Made by a program: the position numbers and the translations under genes
Part shown: positions 30,107 through 39,685 of the stretch, in pieces
Layout: each line of letters opens with the position of its first letter
Numbering within the stretch: position 1 is the first letter of the stretch
The notes under the pieces: model-generated
Seen by the model: the letters and a program-made list of their open reading frames with translations, nothing else
The model's database searches: none
What the model was told of the DNA's origin: nothing
DNA from: CAYZMS01 sp964479625
Lineage (GTDB): Bacteria; Bacteroidota; Bacteroidia; Chitinophagales; Saprospiraceae
Length of the DNA: 64,000 nucleotides
Direction of reading: 5' to 3'
Assembly: GCA_964479625.1 (NCBI GenBank)
Contig: CAYZMS010000005.1
Span: 112,868 to 176,867, forward strand

Positions 30107-30904
30107 TTACTTTCCGGTAAATAGTGGTTTTCGCTTCTCAAGAAAAGCCTGAACCCCCTCCTGGTAATCTGCACTTCGGCCTGCTGTCGCCTGCAATTCA
30201 AGCTCTATGGCCAGTTGTTTATCGAGATCATTATTCAATGAGTAATTCAATGCGCGTTTAGTCAGCCCCAGGGCCCGTGTTGGCATTTTTGAAAGTCTGC
30301 TGGCAAGTTGTTCCGCTTCGTCCAGGAAGGTATCATCGGGGAAAACGGCATAGATCATGCCCATGTCAGCTGCTGCTTTGGCCGATATCTTATCTCCCAG
30401 CATCATCAGAGCGGTCGCCCGTTGCCAGCCGATCAAACGAGGTAAAAAATAGGTGCCTCCACTGTCTGGGATGAGCCCGATCTTGCTGAATGCCTGAATG
30501 AAAACAGCGGACTCAGCAGCTATCGTCAGGTCTGCCGCCAGTGCGATATTGGCCCCGGCCCCGGCTGCCACCCCGTTCACTGCGGCTATTATCGGTTTTT
30601 CAAGTTCGCGCATTAACCGAATGATGGGATTGAAATGTTCATTCAACACCGTATTGAAGGATGGTGCCTTTTCCCCGGTCATTTCCTTTAAGTCCTGGCC
30701 GGCACAGAAAGCCTTGCCGGCACCAGTCAATAATACCGCCCGTATGGATTCATCTTCCGCAGCAGCCTTGAGGACCTGCTGTAATTCCAGGGCCATACCC
30801 CGGCAAAAACTATTAAATACGTCCGGGCGGTTAAGGGTTACTTTGGCAATCTGTTGATTTAATTCGAACTCCAAAAAATCCATATGGGCTTTGGTTAGTG
30901 ACAT
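30107..30904 (-). CDS. paaG: enoyl-CoA hydratase/isomerase, PaaG-like
   Basis: Crotonase fold, 265 residues. In phenylacetate breakdown PaaG isomerises ring-1,2-epoxyphenylacetyl-CoA to an oxepin. Landmarks are LNRPDVFNSF, the oxyanion segment FCAGQDLKEM, GVAAGAGANIALAAD and IGLIPDSGGTYFLPR, where Asp replaces the hydratase Glu as in PaaG. The C-terminal GRSADYQEGVQAFLEKRKPLF also fits. The start at 30904 overlaps paaD by 10 nt; an ATG at 30883 would leave an 11-nt spacer and is equally plausible. The adjacent paaD strengthens the call. Confidence 0.82.
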   Translation of the reverse strand: MSLTKAHMDFLEFELNQQIAKVTLNRPDVFNSFCRGMALELQQVLKAAAEDESIRAVLLTGAGKAFCAGQDLKEMTGEKAPSFNTVLNEHFNPIIRLMRELEKPIIAAVNGVAAGAGANIALAADLTIAAESAVFIQAFSKIGLIPDSGGTYFLPRLIGWQRATALMMLGDKISAKAAADMGMIYAVFPDDTFLDEAEQLASRLSKMPTRALGLTKRALNYSLNNDLDKQLAIELELQATAGRSADYQEGVQAFLEKRKPLFTGK

Positions 30905-31389
30905 TTAAAATAATCAAAAGGTTCAAGGCAATCTTTGCACTGGTACATGGATTTACAGGCAGTACTGCCAAACTGGCTGACCAGGCGGGTATGTGTTGAC
31001 CCGCATTGGGGGCAGGGTACTATCTTTTCTTCTCCGAATAGCAGGCTTTTATCCGAACTGGACCCAACGGGTGGAGCGATACCATAAGCTTTTAATTTTT
31101 GCCGGCCTTCTTCGCTCATCCAGTCAGTAGTCCATGCAGGGCTAAGTACGGTATTTACCTGAACGGGCTCTATCCCAGCCTCCTGCAAGGCAGCCCGAAT
31201 ATTTACTTCAATGGTATTCATAGCGGGACAACCGGAGTAGGTCGGCGTGATTACTACTTCCACCTCCCCTTTTTCTGAAATATTAACATCCCGGATGATC
31301 CCAAGGTCCCTAACGGTCAAAACCGGGATCTCAGGATCACAGACTTCATCTAGTATCTGGTTGATCTTTTCTTTATTGTACGAGGGCAT
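30895..31389 (-). CDS. paaD: phenylacetyl-CoA epoxidase maturation subunit PaaD
   Basis: PaaD has a MIP18/DUF59-type domain needed for a functional phenylacetyl-CoA 1,2-epoxidase, probably through metal-cluster assembly. The 164-residue protein starts at ATG 31389; the N-terminal half contains CDPEIPVLTVRDLGI and TPTYSGCPAM, and the C-terminal half is a zinc-ribbon-like CPQCGSTHTR with CKSMYQCKDC. Length and motifs match PaaD. A longer ORF start at 31455 would overlap the preceding gene and is less likely. The oxygenase subunits PaaABCE are not in the window. Confidence 0.88.
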   Translation of the reverse strand: MPSYNKEKINQILDEVCDPEIPVLTVRDLGIIRDVNISEKGEVEVVITPTYSGCPAMNTIEVNIRAALQEAGIEPVQVNTVLSPAWTTDWMSEEGRQKLKAYGIAPPVGSSSDKSLLFGEEKIVPCPQCGSTHTRLVSQFGSTACKSMYQCKDCLEPFDYFKCH

Positions 31390-31441
31390 AAATTCGGTTT
31401 TATGCTGGTTGGTATTTGAGCTCCCCTCCAGATTAATCCAC

Positions 31442-32764
31442 TCATTTAAAATCAAGCTTCCGGATCATCAACAAAAAGGAGCGGGCGAATTCGGGAAGGG
31501 AGTTATAATTTAAAAGCCCCAGAGCCGGATTTAGTTTTGGATACTCCTCCTTGTTGCCATCTACAACATCTTTAATTGCCTTCCGGATGGCTTTTTTGTC
31601 GAGTTTGCCGTTCTGTTGGTCGGTATATCTCCTGGAAAACCCTAACTGGGTGAAAAACCATGGCTCGGTAATGCTATAATACAGGTGAAAAAGGTCGCGG
31701 TCTGGTTTTGGTAAGGCGTAATTAAAAAGTGCATATCCGATGATATAACCCGGAATGGCCAGCGCTATGTCTGTTTCTCCTTGGTCGAGATACCAATCCA
31801 TATTGGGGAGCACGGTATCAATGAACCCGGTAAGCCGGTCGTGGTAAACCGGAGCAGTAATCCCAAAGGTGGACCGTACGTCATACATTTCCCGGTAAAA
31901 GTCCGCCTCGGAACGCTGGCGAAGTTTTTCAAATTCACGCCACAGCATTCGGTTCTTTTCGACCTTCGCCCGGTCATCTTCGGCGAAATACTGCCGGTGC
32001 ATGCGTTCCAGCGCCTCCATCATATAGCCCTCGGGCCGGATTAGGTAATCGAGCTTGTAGACGGTATTTAACAGGAGGTAGGCAAAACCATCGGGGTATT
32101 GATCCTGGTTCAGTTTACTTCTGAATGAGGCATTGAAAAGGTTTTCGACCCGGCTGCGGGTAAAAATGTACTTTATGGACTTTTCATTGTCTGGCAAGTG
32201 GATCAAATGTTCGGTGTCGACCTGTTCCAGGGTCTTGAACTCCTCCAACAGCAGGTCATCCTGCTTATCGGCGTTGACCGCCAGTTCTTTTAAGGCAAAG
32301 TACAGTTTATAGGGAGAGGCGTTAACCGTGTGGGAGTCAAAGACAATGGTGATATGGTTTTGGTCATCCAGGCCAAAACGACTGTATTTCAAACCATAGT
32401 TCTTTTCTAGTAGGCGGCGAAGGAAACCGATATTTGGATCACCGGCTCGGGCAATGCGAGCAGCCGCCTGTACGCGATGTTGATCTGCAGTTCCGATAAT
32501 GCGCTTGGAACCCTGGAATAATTCAAAACGAATGCCTTCCACTTCCTGCCAGAAACGGACGTTATCCTCCCGCTCATCACGCAGGTAATTAAAAAACTCC
32601 AGGTAGGAATCGAGGTAATTACCCTCCTCAAAAGCTTGTAAAGAACGGTCCCAGGCGGCATATTGTGAAGGCTGCTTATAGGTATCTGTATACCGCCCGA
32701 AGCGTAGAACAGGCTCCCGTGAAGTAGTGGAAGAAGTACCCAGAAGTTGATTTAGCCAGCCCAT
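31442..32764 (-). CDS. conserved hypothetical protein, 440 residues
   Basis: I do not recognise this protein with confidence. It has no signal peptide or membrane helix. Residues about 70-165 alternate strand and helix (FELFQGSKRIIGTADQHRVQ, YKLYFALKELAVNADKQDDL) in a way that recalls YbjN/CesT-type sensory folds; this is a weak impression. The rest is helical and rich in aromatic and charged residues. It is the first gene of the paaD-paaG-meaB cluster, 52 nt upstream of the paaD start, with no promoter-like box evident before it. Confidence 0.75.
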   Translation of the reverse strand: MGWLNQLLGTSSTTSREPVLRFGRYTDTYKQPSQYAAWDRSLQAFEEGNYLDSYLEFFNYLRDEREDNVRFWQEVEGIRFELFQGSKRIIGTADQHRVQAAARIARAGDPNIGFLRRLLEKNYGLKYSRFGLDDQNHITIVFDSHTVNASPYKLYFALKELAVNADKQDDLLLEEFKTLEQVDTEHLIHLPDNEKSIKYIFTRSRVENLFNASFRSKLNQDQYPDGFAYLLLNTVYKLDYLIRPEGYMMEALERMHRQYFAEDDRAKVEKNRMLWREFEKLRQRSEADFYREMYDVRSTFGITAPVYHDRLTGFIDTVLPNMDWYLDQGETDIALAIPGYIIGYALFNYALPKPDRDLFHLYYSITEPWFFTQLGFSRRYTDQQNGKLDKKAIRKAIKDVVDGNKEEYPKLNPALGLLNYNSLPEFARSFLLMIRKLDFK

Positions 32765-33234
32765 TCTGAAAATGATTTTCCTTTAGTCTTTCGATGGTTA
32801 AAACGGGAAAGCAATTTACTTATGCCTTAACGGTAAAACTACCAATTCTTTGATACTTCGCGAGTTTACCCGGAATGGGAATTTACTATCTTTTTCAATT
32901 TGGGGGCCAGGCTTTGAGGAAAATGGGGTTTGGTTGCCCAGAGTATGAAAAACTATGGAGGAAGTCACTTGTCTGAAAGTTTATACTTGCTTAACTTTGA
33001 TTTTACAGAACAAGTTTTGGTCTATGAGGTTTATGAATCGGCAAGAAGTAGGGTATAGGTATTGGTTACACTTGAGTGCGATAAGCTTATTTCCGTTCTA
33101 CTTTAGCAAATTGCATCAAACTTTTTAAAAGTCAGCAAGCTTTATTTTTAGTCTTAGATCTAAAGCTACCATCCCTCCTTTGAACCTTGGGGAGGGAACT
33201 TCACTTTTCAATTACCTTTAAAAACACTTTATCT
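32765..33234. other. 470-bp intergenic region between divergent genes
   Basis: AT-rich sequence with no coding pattern in either strand that I can support. TACTTTAG near 33099 is a weak -7-like box for the downstream hydrolase. No strong hairpin or repeat was seen. Confidence 0.5.
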
Positions 33235-34677
33235 ATGCAGTTTTATTTACGTTGGGTCTTATTGATTTTCCTGGGGATAGCACTCCCTTTGAGCAGTGCC
33301 CAGGGGCAACAATTGGTTCGGTCGGAATACCTTCAGACGGTAAGTAAGGAGGAAATTAACGGAATTATCGGACTCAGCCTTGCCCAGTTTGACGTTGACC
33401 TGCACAAGGTCTGGTACACTACCCTGGACATAAACGGGGTGAGGGATACTGCTTCCGGCTTGATAATGCTGCCAGTAGCCGAAAACCTGGCTTTTCCCTT
33501 GTTGAATTACTCTCATGGTACGGTAAATGATCGAAACGATGTCCCTTCCAATCTTCGTGGACAATGGGAAGGTGGGGCCGTCTTTGCCGGTATCGGGTAT
33601 GTGGTCAGTGCTCCGGATTACCTGGGGATGGGAGAGGCGCGCGGATTCCACCCTTACGTACACGCTGAGACTGAAGCTTCAGCCTCAATAGATATGTTAT
33701 TTGCTACCCAAAGTTTTGTGGAACAAACAGAAGGTATTGATTTAAATGATCAGTTGTTCACTACTGGCTATTCCCAGGGCGGCCATGCGTCTATGGCGAT
33801 CCATCGAGCTATTCAAAATGAGTTTCAGGATGATTTTGAGGTTACGGCTGCCGCTCATTTGTCAGGCCCTTACAGTATTTCAGGTACTATGTTTGATCTT
33901 ATGATCGGAGAGGCTCCTTATTTTTTTGTGGCCTATGCTCCATATGCCTTGCTTTCCTACGACCTGGCCTATGACCTGTTCGATGAGGTGGAGGAGATTT
34001 TCAAGCAACCTTATGCCGCTATTATCGAACAGTTTGCAAATGAGGAGATACCCTTATCTACGCTCAATGCCATGCTGATCGACAGTCTGGTTGCAGCCCA
34101 GGGTTTCCCCAATGCCCGGGGTTTATTCCAGGATAGTATTCTAATGCAAATTGAAGACCCTGATCACCCTATCCGAGTAGCCCTGGCGGATAATGATACT
34201 TACGACTGGGCACCAGAGGCGCCTACGGCCTTGTACTATTGTGTGGGTGACGATCAGGTGACCTTCCGTAACAGCGTAATAGCTGATTCGGTCATGAGGG
34301 CGAACGGAGCCATGGTATTGACCTCTGTAAACCTGGGCGATATGCTCGATCATGGCGCCTGTTCGGTACCTGCTTTTACCCAGACGATCTTCTTTTTTTT
34401 GCAGTTTCAGGACGTCGTCACAAGCACCACAGAGTTCATACCAGGACGCCCGGTTGGCCTGGCGCCAAACCCGGCTAGTTCGAATATTCGTATTTTAAAC
34501 AGTCCGGAAGGTGCCCGCCTTTTAATTTTTGACACTCAGGGTCGACTGGTGCACCAACAGCTCACCATGATGGAACAAACAGAAGTGGATGTATCCCGTT
34601 TGGAAAATGGGATTTACCTTATACGGATCATAGGTAATGAAGGAAGCTGGAGCGAGCGTTTGCTCATCCAGCGCTAA
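33235..34677 (+). CDS. secreted alpha/beta hydrolase with T9SS sorting domain
   Basis: A 480-residue exported lipase/esterase-like enzyme. ATG 33235 gives a clean signal peptide (MQFYLRWVLLIFLGIALPLS...). A TTG start 16 codons earlier would bury it. The nucleophile is Ser180 in GYSQGGH. The acid is probably in YCVGDDQVTF and the His in LDHGACSVPAF, a secretory-lipase-like layout. The last 75 residues form a T9SS type A domain (LAPNPASSNIRI, LENGIYLIRI, ending RLLIQR). Its stop overlaps the stop of the convergent amidohydrolase by 4 nt. Confidence 0.87.
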   Translation: MQFYLRWVLLIFLGIALPLSSAQGQQLVRSEYLQTVSKEEINGIIGLSLAQFDVDLHKVWYTTLDINGVRDTASGLIMLPVAENLAFPLLNYSHGTVNDRNDVPSNLRGQWEGGAVFAGIGYVVSAPDYLGMGEARGFHPYVHAETEASASIDMLFATQSFVEQTEGIDLNDQLFTTGYSQGGHASMAIHRAIQNEFQDDFEVTAAAHLSGPYSISGTMFDLMIGEAPYFFVAYAPYALLSYDLAYDLFDEVEEIFKQPYAAIIEQFANEEIPLSTLNAMLIDSLVAAQGFPNARGLFQDSILMQIEDPDHPIRVALADNDTYDWAPEAPTALYYCVGDDQVTFRNSVIADSVMRANGAMVLTSVNLGDMLDHGACSVPAFTQTIFFFLQFQDVVTSTTEFIPGRPVGLAPNPASSNIRILNSPEGARLLIFDTQGRLVHQQLTMMEQTEVDVSRLENGIYLIRIIGNEGSWSERLLIQR

Positions 34678-35849
34678 GCTAATCGTTGCACCTGGACTCC
34701 GGCGTCTAATTTTAGGTCTTTATCCAGGTTCAGGTGTAGCACACCTGGCTTCTTACCGACCTCAAAGCTCCCCAGGTCGTTTTCGAAGCCAAGGGCTAGG
34801 GCTCCATGGTAGGTTGCCCAGCGGAATAAAGTTTCCAGGGGCACATAGGACTGGTAGCGGGCAATGGTTTTCATTTCTTCCAGAATGGATAGTTGCCAGT
34901 TTGAGGTAAGGCTATCGGTGCCAATGGCTACATGGGCGTTGGTATCCAGAAAGTATTGGTAATTGGGTATTCGGTTTTCGATGTAAAGGTTGGCATTCGG
35001 GCAGGTCACCCAATAGGTGTGATCACTCCAGGCATGAGCTGCTTTGATGTCTTCAGGAGTAGTCTGGGTGTTGTGGACAAAAAGGGTTTTACCATTGGGG
35101 TCCATTTGTTGTAAGGCGTAATGAATGGAGGGATTTCCCGTAGGTTCAAAATGTTCAAGAGAGAATCCGAATGCTTTATAAAAATCCAGGAATCCTCCAC
35201 TTTTGCTTTCGAAAAGAGCATTCTCATGTGCGGTCTCCTGATTATGTATACTGGTGCTTGCCCCTCTGGGGTTGGCGGCTCTAATTTGTTGGAATAGTTT
35301 TTTGGAAACGGTATAAGGGGCGTGTGGTGCATAAGATTTTTTATCGCCTCCCTCTGCACTTTGACCTTCCAAAACGGCTTGGTGCTTTTGGAAGGTTTCT
35401 TCGGCCAGGTCATCCTGCAAAAAGTCAAATAATTCTACGAAGGTATAGTATCGAATGGGGCTTTTCGCTTTTTGTGCCGCAGTATCCAGCTTGTTCGAAA
35501 TATCTCCTACTGCTACGATGCCCTCTGCCTGCATAGCTTCATCGGACTTTTCAATGGCGTCCAGTATAACTTCTTCCGGGAAATCCCTGAACGCGACCAC
35601 TGATTGTAAAAAGGGCAACAGCCCGGTGCCGGTATCCACTTTGTCTTTCATGTGGGAAAGTTCCAGATGGCAATGAGCATTGATGAAGCCCGGGATCAGT
35701 ACGCCCGGCAGATACTGAACGGAAGCCGAATCGTGTTCACGGAGGTTGGAGATCTCCAGTATACGGCTATTGTCATCCAGGATTAAAAGGCCCTTTTCTA
35801 TTGGCGTTGAAGTGATGGGGAAGATCCAGTCGGCGGCGATTTTTTGCAT
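34674..35849 (-). CDS. amidohydrolase, cytosine/adenosine deaminase-like
   Basis: A metal-dependent deaminase of 391 residues: GFINAHCHLELSH (HxH metal ligands), YAPHAPYTVS, SIHNQETAHEN (His and catalytic Glu) and GTDSLTSN (Asp). The overall pattern resembles S-adenosylhomocysteine, aminodeoxyfutalosine and related deaminases; I cannot assign the substrate. It lies 12 nt after the DUF1015 gene in a two-gene operon. Confidence 0.83.
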   Translation of the reverse strand: MQKIAADWIFPITSTPIEKGLLILDDNSRILEISNLREHDSASVQYLPGVLIPGFINAHCHLELSHMKDKVDTGTGLLPFLQSVVAFRDFPEEVILDAIEKSDEAMQAEGIVAVGDISNKLDTAAQKAKSPIRYYTFVELFDFLQDDLAEETFQKHQAVLEGQSAEGGDKKSYAPHAPYTVSKKLFQQIRAANPRGASTSIHNQETAHENALFESKSGGFLDFYKAFGFSLEHFEPTGNPSIHYALQQMDPNGKTLFVHNTQTTPEDIKAAHAWSDHTYWVTCPNANLYIENRIPNYQYFLDTNAHVAIGTDSLTSNWQLSILEEMKTIARYQSYVPLETLFRWATYHGALALGFENDLGSFEVGKKPGVLHLNLDKDLKLDAGVQVQRLA

Positions 35850-35861
35850 GCTGCTAAGGCT

Positions 35862-36968
35862 TTATGATTGTTCATTAAAATCGAGTACGAGGAGCCCATT
35901 GCGCAGCCGGGGTTGGAACCAGGTTGATTTTGGGGGCAGCATGATTTGCTTGTCTGCCAGGTCAAAGAAATCATCAAGATCCACTGGGTAGAGACAAAAA
36001 CCTGCTTTATTGCCTCCTTTTCGAACGAGTTCCCCTATACTTTCCAGGCCTCTCGGGCTTTCCAGGTATTCAATGCTGGGGTTATCCCTGATATTGGTAA
36101 TGCCCAGGCATTCCTTAAAGATCAAATCATTTAATAGGCTAACATCAAGCAGGACGGCTTCCTGACTTGCTTTCAGACAGTGTTGTTTCCAGCTTAACTC
36201 AAACCAACGATCGTAGCCATACAAACACAGCTGCCTTTTGTGAATAGGGAGGCGACCTTGTTTTAATGGCTTCAGGTGAAAATAAGAGTATAATTTACTT
36301 AAAAAAGTTTCCAGGGGCCAGTCTTCTGGGAGGTCTACAATTCGATTGAATGCCTTAATATCTATCTCAGAACCAGCAAAAAAAGCAGCGTACAGCTTAT
36401 CAGTAGGCGTATTGGACATAGTAGACTGCCAATGAACTGTCGCTGCGGTTCGATGGTGACCATCTGCGATATAGATTCTTGGGACCTGCTCCCTGAATAA
36501 CTGAACTAGCTTTTGGCACTCTTCCTGATCAGCTACCATCCAGAAAAGATGGACCTCTTCCTGCCAGGCAATTACATAAGTATGGTCGGGGCCACGCGCT
36601 TCGATTTTTTCGTGGATCCATTCATTAATGGCCTTTATATCCCGATAAAGGAGCAGCACCGGTTTAACCGAAGCCTGACGTTTTTCAAGTATTTCTCGTT
36701 GTTTGGCCTCCTTATCCACCAGGGTTTTCTCGTGTGGGCGTATCCTTTTCTCGAAAAAGTCATTCAGGTCAGCGCAAGCCAAGATGCCAGTATGTGTTCT
36801 AAAGGATTGCTGGATTTGATAGATCCAGAAGGCAGGCTTTTTTTGAGTATGAAAGCAATGATCGGTCTTGAGACTTCGATAGTCTTCTTTAACCTCCCGG
36901 AAAAAGCCAGGATGGGACAAGACAATGGATTTTTCGGCAATGCTAGCTCGAAAAGGCGATATGTGCAT
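35862..36968 (-). CDS. DUF1015 family protein
   Basis: A 368-residue protein with the DUF1015 signature YIADGHHRTAAT, preceded by a helical region (FFEKRIRPHEKTLVDKEAKQREILEKRQ) and followed by AAFFAGSEIDIKAFNRIV. Some distant relatives act as serine kinases, and in many Bacteroidota DUF1015 genes sit beside serA/serC, but not here. An unusually strong hairpin lies about 55 bp upstream of the start. Confidence 0.85.
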   Translation of the reverse strand: MHISPFRASIAEKSIVLSHPGFFREVKEDYRSLKTDHCFHTQKKPAFWIYQIQQSFRTHTGILACADLNDFFEKRIRPHEKTLVDKEAKQREILEKRQASVKPVLLLYRDIKAINEWIHEKIEARGPDHTYVIAWQEEVHLFWMVADQEECQKLVQLFREQVPRIYIADGHHRTAATVHWQSTMSNTPTDKLYAAFFAGSEIDIKAFNRIVDLPEDWPLETFLSKLYSYFHLKPLKQGRLPIHKRQLCLYGYDRWFELSWKQHCLKASQEAVLLDVSLLNDLIFKECLGITNIRDNPSIEYLESPRGLESIGELVRKGGNKAGFCLYPVDLDDFFDLADKQIMLPPKSTWFQPRLRNGLLVLDFNEQS

Positions 36969-37020
36969 AAATGCGGTTCGCTAGGAGTTTGATCAGCTAA
37001 GCTGGAACTGGCTAGAAAAA

Positions 37021-37057
37021 AGAAAGGGTGAAATGTTGTTACATTTCACGCCTTTCT
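37021..37057 (-). terminator. terminator-like hairpin in the leader of the DUF1015 gene
   Basis: AGAAAGGGTGAAATGT (37021-37036) pairs with ACATTTCACGCCTTTCT (37041-37057), 16 bp with one bulged G and a 4-nt loop. Read on the minus strand it is followed by TTTTTTC. It lies upstream of the DUF1015 gene, not downstream of any minus-strand gene I can see. It would either end an unannotated RNA or act as an attenuator. Confidence 0.5.
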
Positions 37058-37369
37058 GCAAAAAAAACTAAACCCCAGTTATGTATCTTAATGCGCCCTA
37101 GATGCGCTATAAATATCTATCTGATGCGAAAATAAGAAGATTAAACTTAAATTAACAAATAAAGTGAAAAGACTTTAATGATAATGTTTTCAAGCTGAAA
37201 CAACTTACTCTACAACCCTAATTTAGGGATAAACATAGGGATTCTTATGGAGAAACGCAAATTAAATTCTAAATCGGGAACTTTTTCTTTCCTCTCAGAA
37301 GTTAGCAATAGTTTCATCACTAAAGTAGAATTAAAGAAAGTTGCGCCCGGACGGTTAGTTTCCATTGTC

Positions 37370-37377
37370 TATCTTTG
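37370..37377 (+). promoter_or_regulatory. -7 promoter box upstream of metG
   Basis: TATCTTTG matches TAnnTTTG. A start about 37384 would give a leader of roughly 115 nt before the metG ATG. No -33 element at the usual spacing is evident. Confidence 0.35.
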
Positions 37378-37499
37378 CTTTTCGCCGGGTTAAAGGCAGG
37401 TTTAATACCATTAGCAGGGTAAATTCCTGAACAGTTGGTCTTATACCCTGCACTCCATGCTGCATCTGGTCTATAAATTGATCCAACTTACTGAAAGTT

Positions 37500-39614
37500 A
37501 TGCCAAAAAGATACCTCGTAACCTCAGCTTTACCGTACGCCAACGGAGCCCTACACCTGGGGCACCTGGCCGGCGCTTACCTTCCGGCCGATATTTTTGT
37601 GCGCTACCTTCGGCTACTTGGCCGGGAGGTGTTGTGGGTGTGTGGTTCTGACGAACATGGTGCGGCCATCACCCTTAGAGCGAAAAAAGAGGGTATAAGC
37701 CCTAAAGACATTATTGATAAGTACCATGATTTAAATAAGGATACATTCGATAGCTTGGGTATTGCCTTCGATTATTACCATCGAACCAGCGCTCCCCTGC
37801 ACCATGAAACCTCTCAGGCTTTTTTCAAGGAACTGTACGAGCAGGGAGACCAGTTTGAGGTAAGGGAACAGGAACAATACTACGATGAGGATTACGAGCA
37901 ATTCCTGGCCGATCGCTACATCACAGGAGGGTGCCCGCGTTGTGGTTATGAAAGAGCCTATGGCGACCAGTGCGAAAATTGCGGTTCGGATCTTTCACCA
38001 ACAGAGTTGATCAACCCGGTTTCTACTCTCAGTGGCAAGCTCCCTGTTTTGAAGGTAACACAGCATTGGTATTTCCGCCTGGACAAGCATGAAGCCTGGC
38101 TGCGCAAATGGATCGCGGAAGGAATCCTGGACGGCAAACAGCAGCACGAGCCAACCGCCTGGAAGAAGCATGTGATCGGCCAGTGTCTTTCCTGGCTGGA
38201 CAATGGATTGCACCCCCGTTCGGTCACCCGCGATCTTGATTGGGGGATACCTGTACCTCTGCCGGAAGCAAAAGGAAAGGTACTGTATGTCTGGTTTGAT
38301 GCGCCGATAGGGTACATTTCCGCCACTCGTCAATGGGCGATCGAAAACGGGAAAAACTGGGAACTTTATTGGAAAGATCAGGAAACCGAATTGGTACATT
38401 TTATCGGGAAGGATAATATTGTTTTCCATTGTATTGTTTTTCCAGCTATGCTCAAAGCCCATGGGGACTTTGTGTTGCCGCAAAATGTTCCTGCCAATCA
38501 ATTCCTGAATTTTGAAGGCCAGAAGTTTTCAAAATCCAGAGGGTGGGGGATAGAACAACACGTTTACCTGGAAGCGTTCAGGGAATTCCCGAATAAGGAA
38601 GATGCCCTGCGATATGCCTTGATCCGGAATTTACCCGAAAACAGGGATAGTGATTTTAAATGGGATGAGTTTATCGAATTTCACGATAAAGAGCTGGCTG
38701 ATAACCTGGGGAATTTCCTCAACCGGGTAACTGTATTGACCAATAAATACTTTGCCGGAACCCTCCCTGAAGTAGCGTTTTCCGGGCATCCCGGTCTCCC
38801 GAAGATCTTAAACCTGGCGAAGCGTCTGGGGCAGGAGATAGAGGCTTACCAATTCAAGGCGGCGGTCTTGACCTTTATGGAATTGGGCAGTTTCGGAAAT
38901 ACTTATTTACAGGATGTTTCTCCCTGGAAACTGTGGAAGGAAGATCCAGAGCATCCGGAGATTGCTAACTGTTTGTTTTTCAGTATCCAATTGGCAGCAC
39001 TGCTGAGCCTGTTGAGTGAACCCTTTATTCCCTTTACCGCTCCCCGGATCAGAACATTATTGAACATGCCCCCTATCCAAAGGGGAGACCTGGCCGAAGC
39101 GTTCCGGCTGTTGAGAATAGGGAAACCACTGCTACCCCCTGGACATGTGATCGGGGAAGCCAAAGTGCTTTTCCCTAAAATAATGGACCGAAAGGACGAG
39201 AGCCGACTGGCCATCGTCAAACGGCAAAAAGAAAAATTGCAAGCGATCGCCATGGAAGAAGAAAAACAGGAACGCCCGAAAGTAAAGGAAGAAATACAAT
39301 TTGAGGACTTCTCAAAGATCGATCTTCGTACAGGAACCATCCTGGAGGCTGAAAAGATCCCCAAGGCTAAAAACCTTCTAAAGCTGACCGTAGAACTTGA
39401 ATTTGAAACCAGAACGGTGGTCTCGGGAGTAGCCGCGTTTTTTAAACCTGAAGCATTGGTTGGGCAAAAGGTGGTACTCGTAGCCAACTTGGCTCCTCGC
39501 AAATTGCGCGGAGTAGAATCCCAGGGGATGATCCTGATGGCGGAAGATGGAGAAGGGAATTTAAGCTTTGTTGCTCCCGGCCCTGATACAGGGAATGGAT
39601 TCACAGTGCGATAA
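37500..39614 (+). CDS. metG: methionine-tRNA ligase with C-terminal tRNA-binding domain
   Basis: Charges tRNA-Met in translation. It is 704 residues: a HIGH-type motif in YANGALHLGH, a zinc knuckle CPRCGYERAYGDQCENCG, a KMSKS-type KFSKSRGWG, an anticodon-binding helical domain, and a C-terminal EMAPII-like domain starting near IDLRTGTILEAE and ending GNGFTVR. All parts are intact. It is apparently monocistronic. Confidence 0.97.
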   Translation: MPKRYLVTSALPYANGALHLGHLAGAYLPADIFVRYLRLLGREVLWVCGSDEHGAAITLRAKKEGISPKDIIDKYHDLNKDTFDSLGIAFDYYHRTSAPLHHETSQAFFKELYEQGDQFEVREQEQYYDEDYEQFLADRYITGGCPRCGYERAYGDQCENCGSDLSPTELINPVSTLSGKLPVLKVTQHWYFRLDKHEAWLRKWIAEGILDGKQQHEPTAWKKHVIGQCLSWLDNGLHPRSVTRDLDWGIPVPLPEAKGKVLYVWFDAPIGYISATRQWAIENGKNWELYWKDQETELVHFIGKDNIVFHCIVFPAMLKAHGDFVLPQNVPANQFLNFEGQKFSKSRGWGIEQHVYLEAFREFPNKEDALRYALIRNLPENRDSDFKWDEFIEFHDKELADNLGNFLNRVTVLTNKYFAGTLPEVAFSGHPGLPKILNLAKRLGQEIEAYQFKAAVLTFMELGSFGNTYLQDVSPWKLWKEDPEHPEIANCLFFSIQLAALLSLLSEPFIPFTAPRIRTLLNMPPIQRGDLAEAFRLLRIGKPLLPPGHVIGEAKVLFPKIMDRKDESRLAIVKRQKEKLQAIAMEEEKQERPKVKEEIQFEDFSKIDLRTGTILEAEKIPKAKNLLKLTVELEFETRTVVSGVAAFFKPEALVGQKVVLVANLAPRKLRGVESQGMILMAEDGEGNLSFVAPGPDTGNGFTVR

Positions 39615-39685
39615 AGGGGCCTTGCCTTCTACCTCTGCCACGAACTCTAATTTTGTTGGACACAAATTTTTCAGCCCATCCGGGC

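Larger units (their letters stand above)
36969..37499. other. 531-bp divergent intergenic region
   Basis: It separates the minus-strand DUF1015 gene from metG. It contains a strong hairpin at 37021-37057 and a -7 box for metG at 37370-37377. The middle (37080-37330) is AT-rich with no convincing gene. A 48-codon ATG ORF (37247-37393) has no support. Confidence 0.6.

Noticed and set aside
37247..37393. 48-codon ATG frame before metG
   Set aside because: No homology, no promoter or coupling, and it overlaps the metG -7 box.
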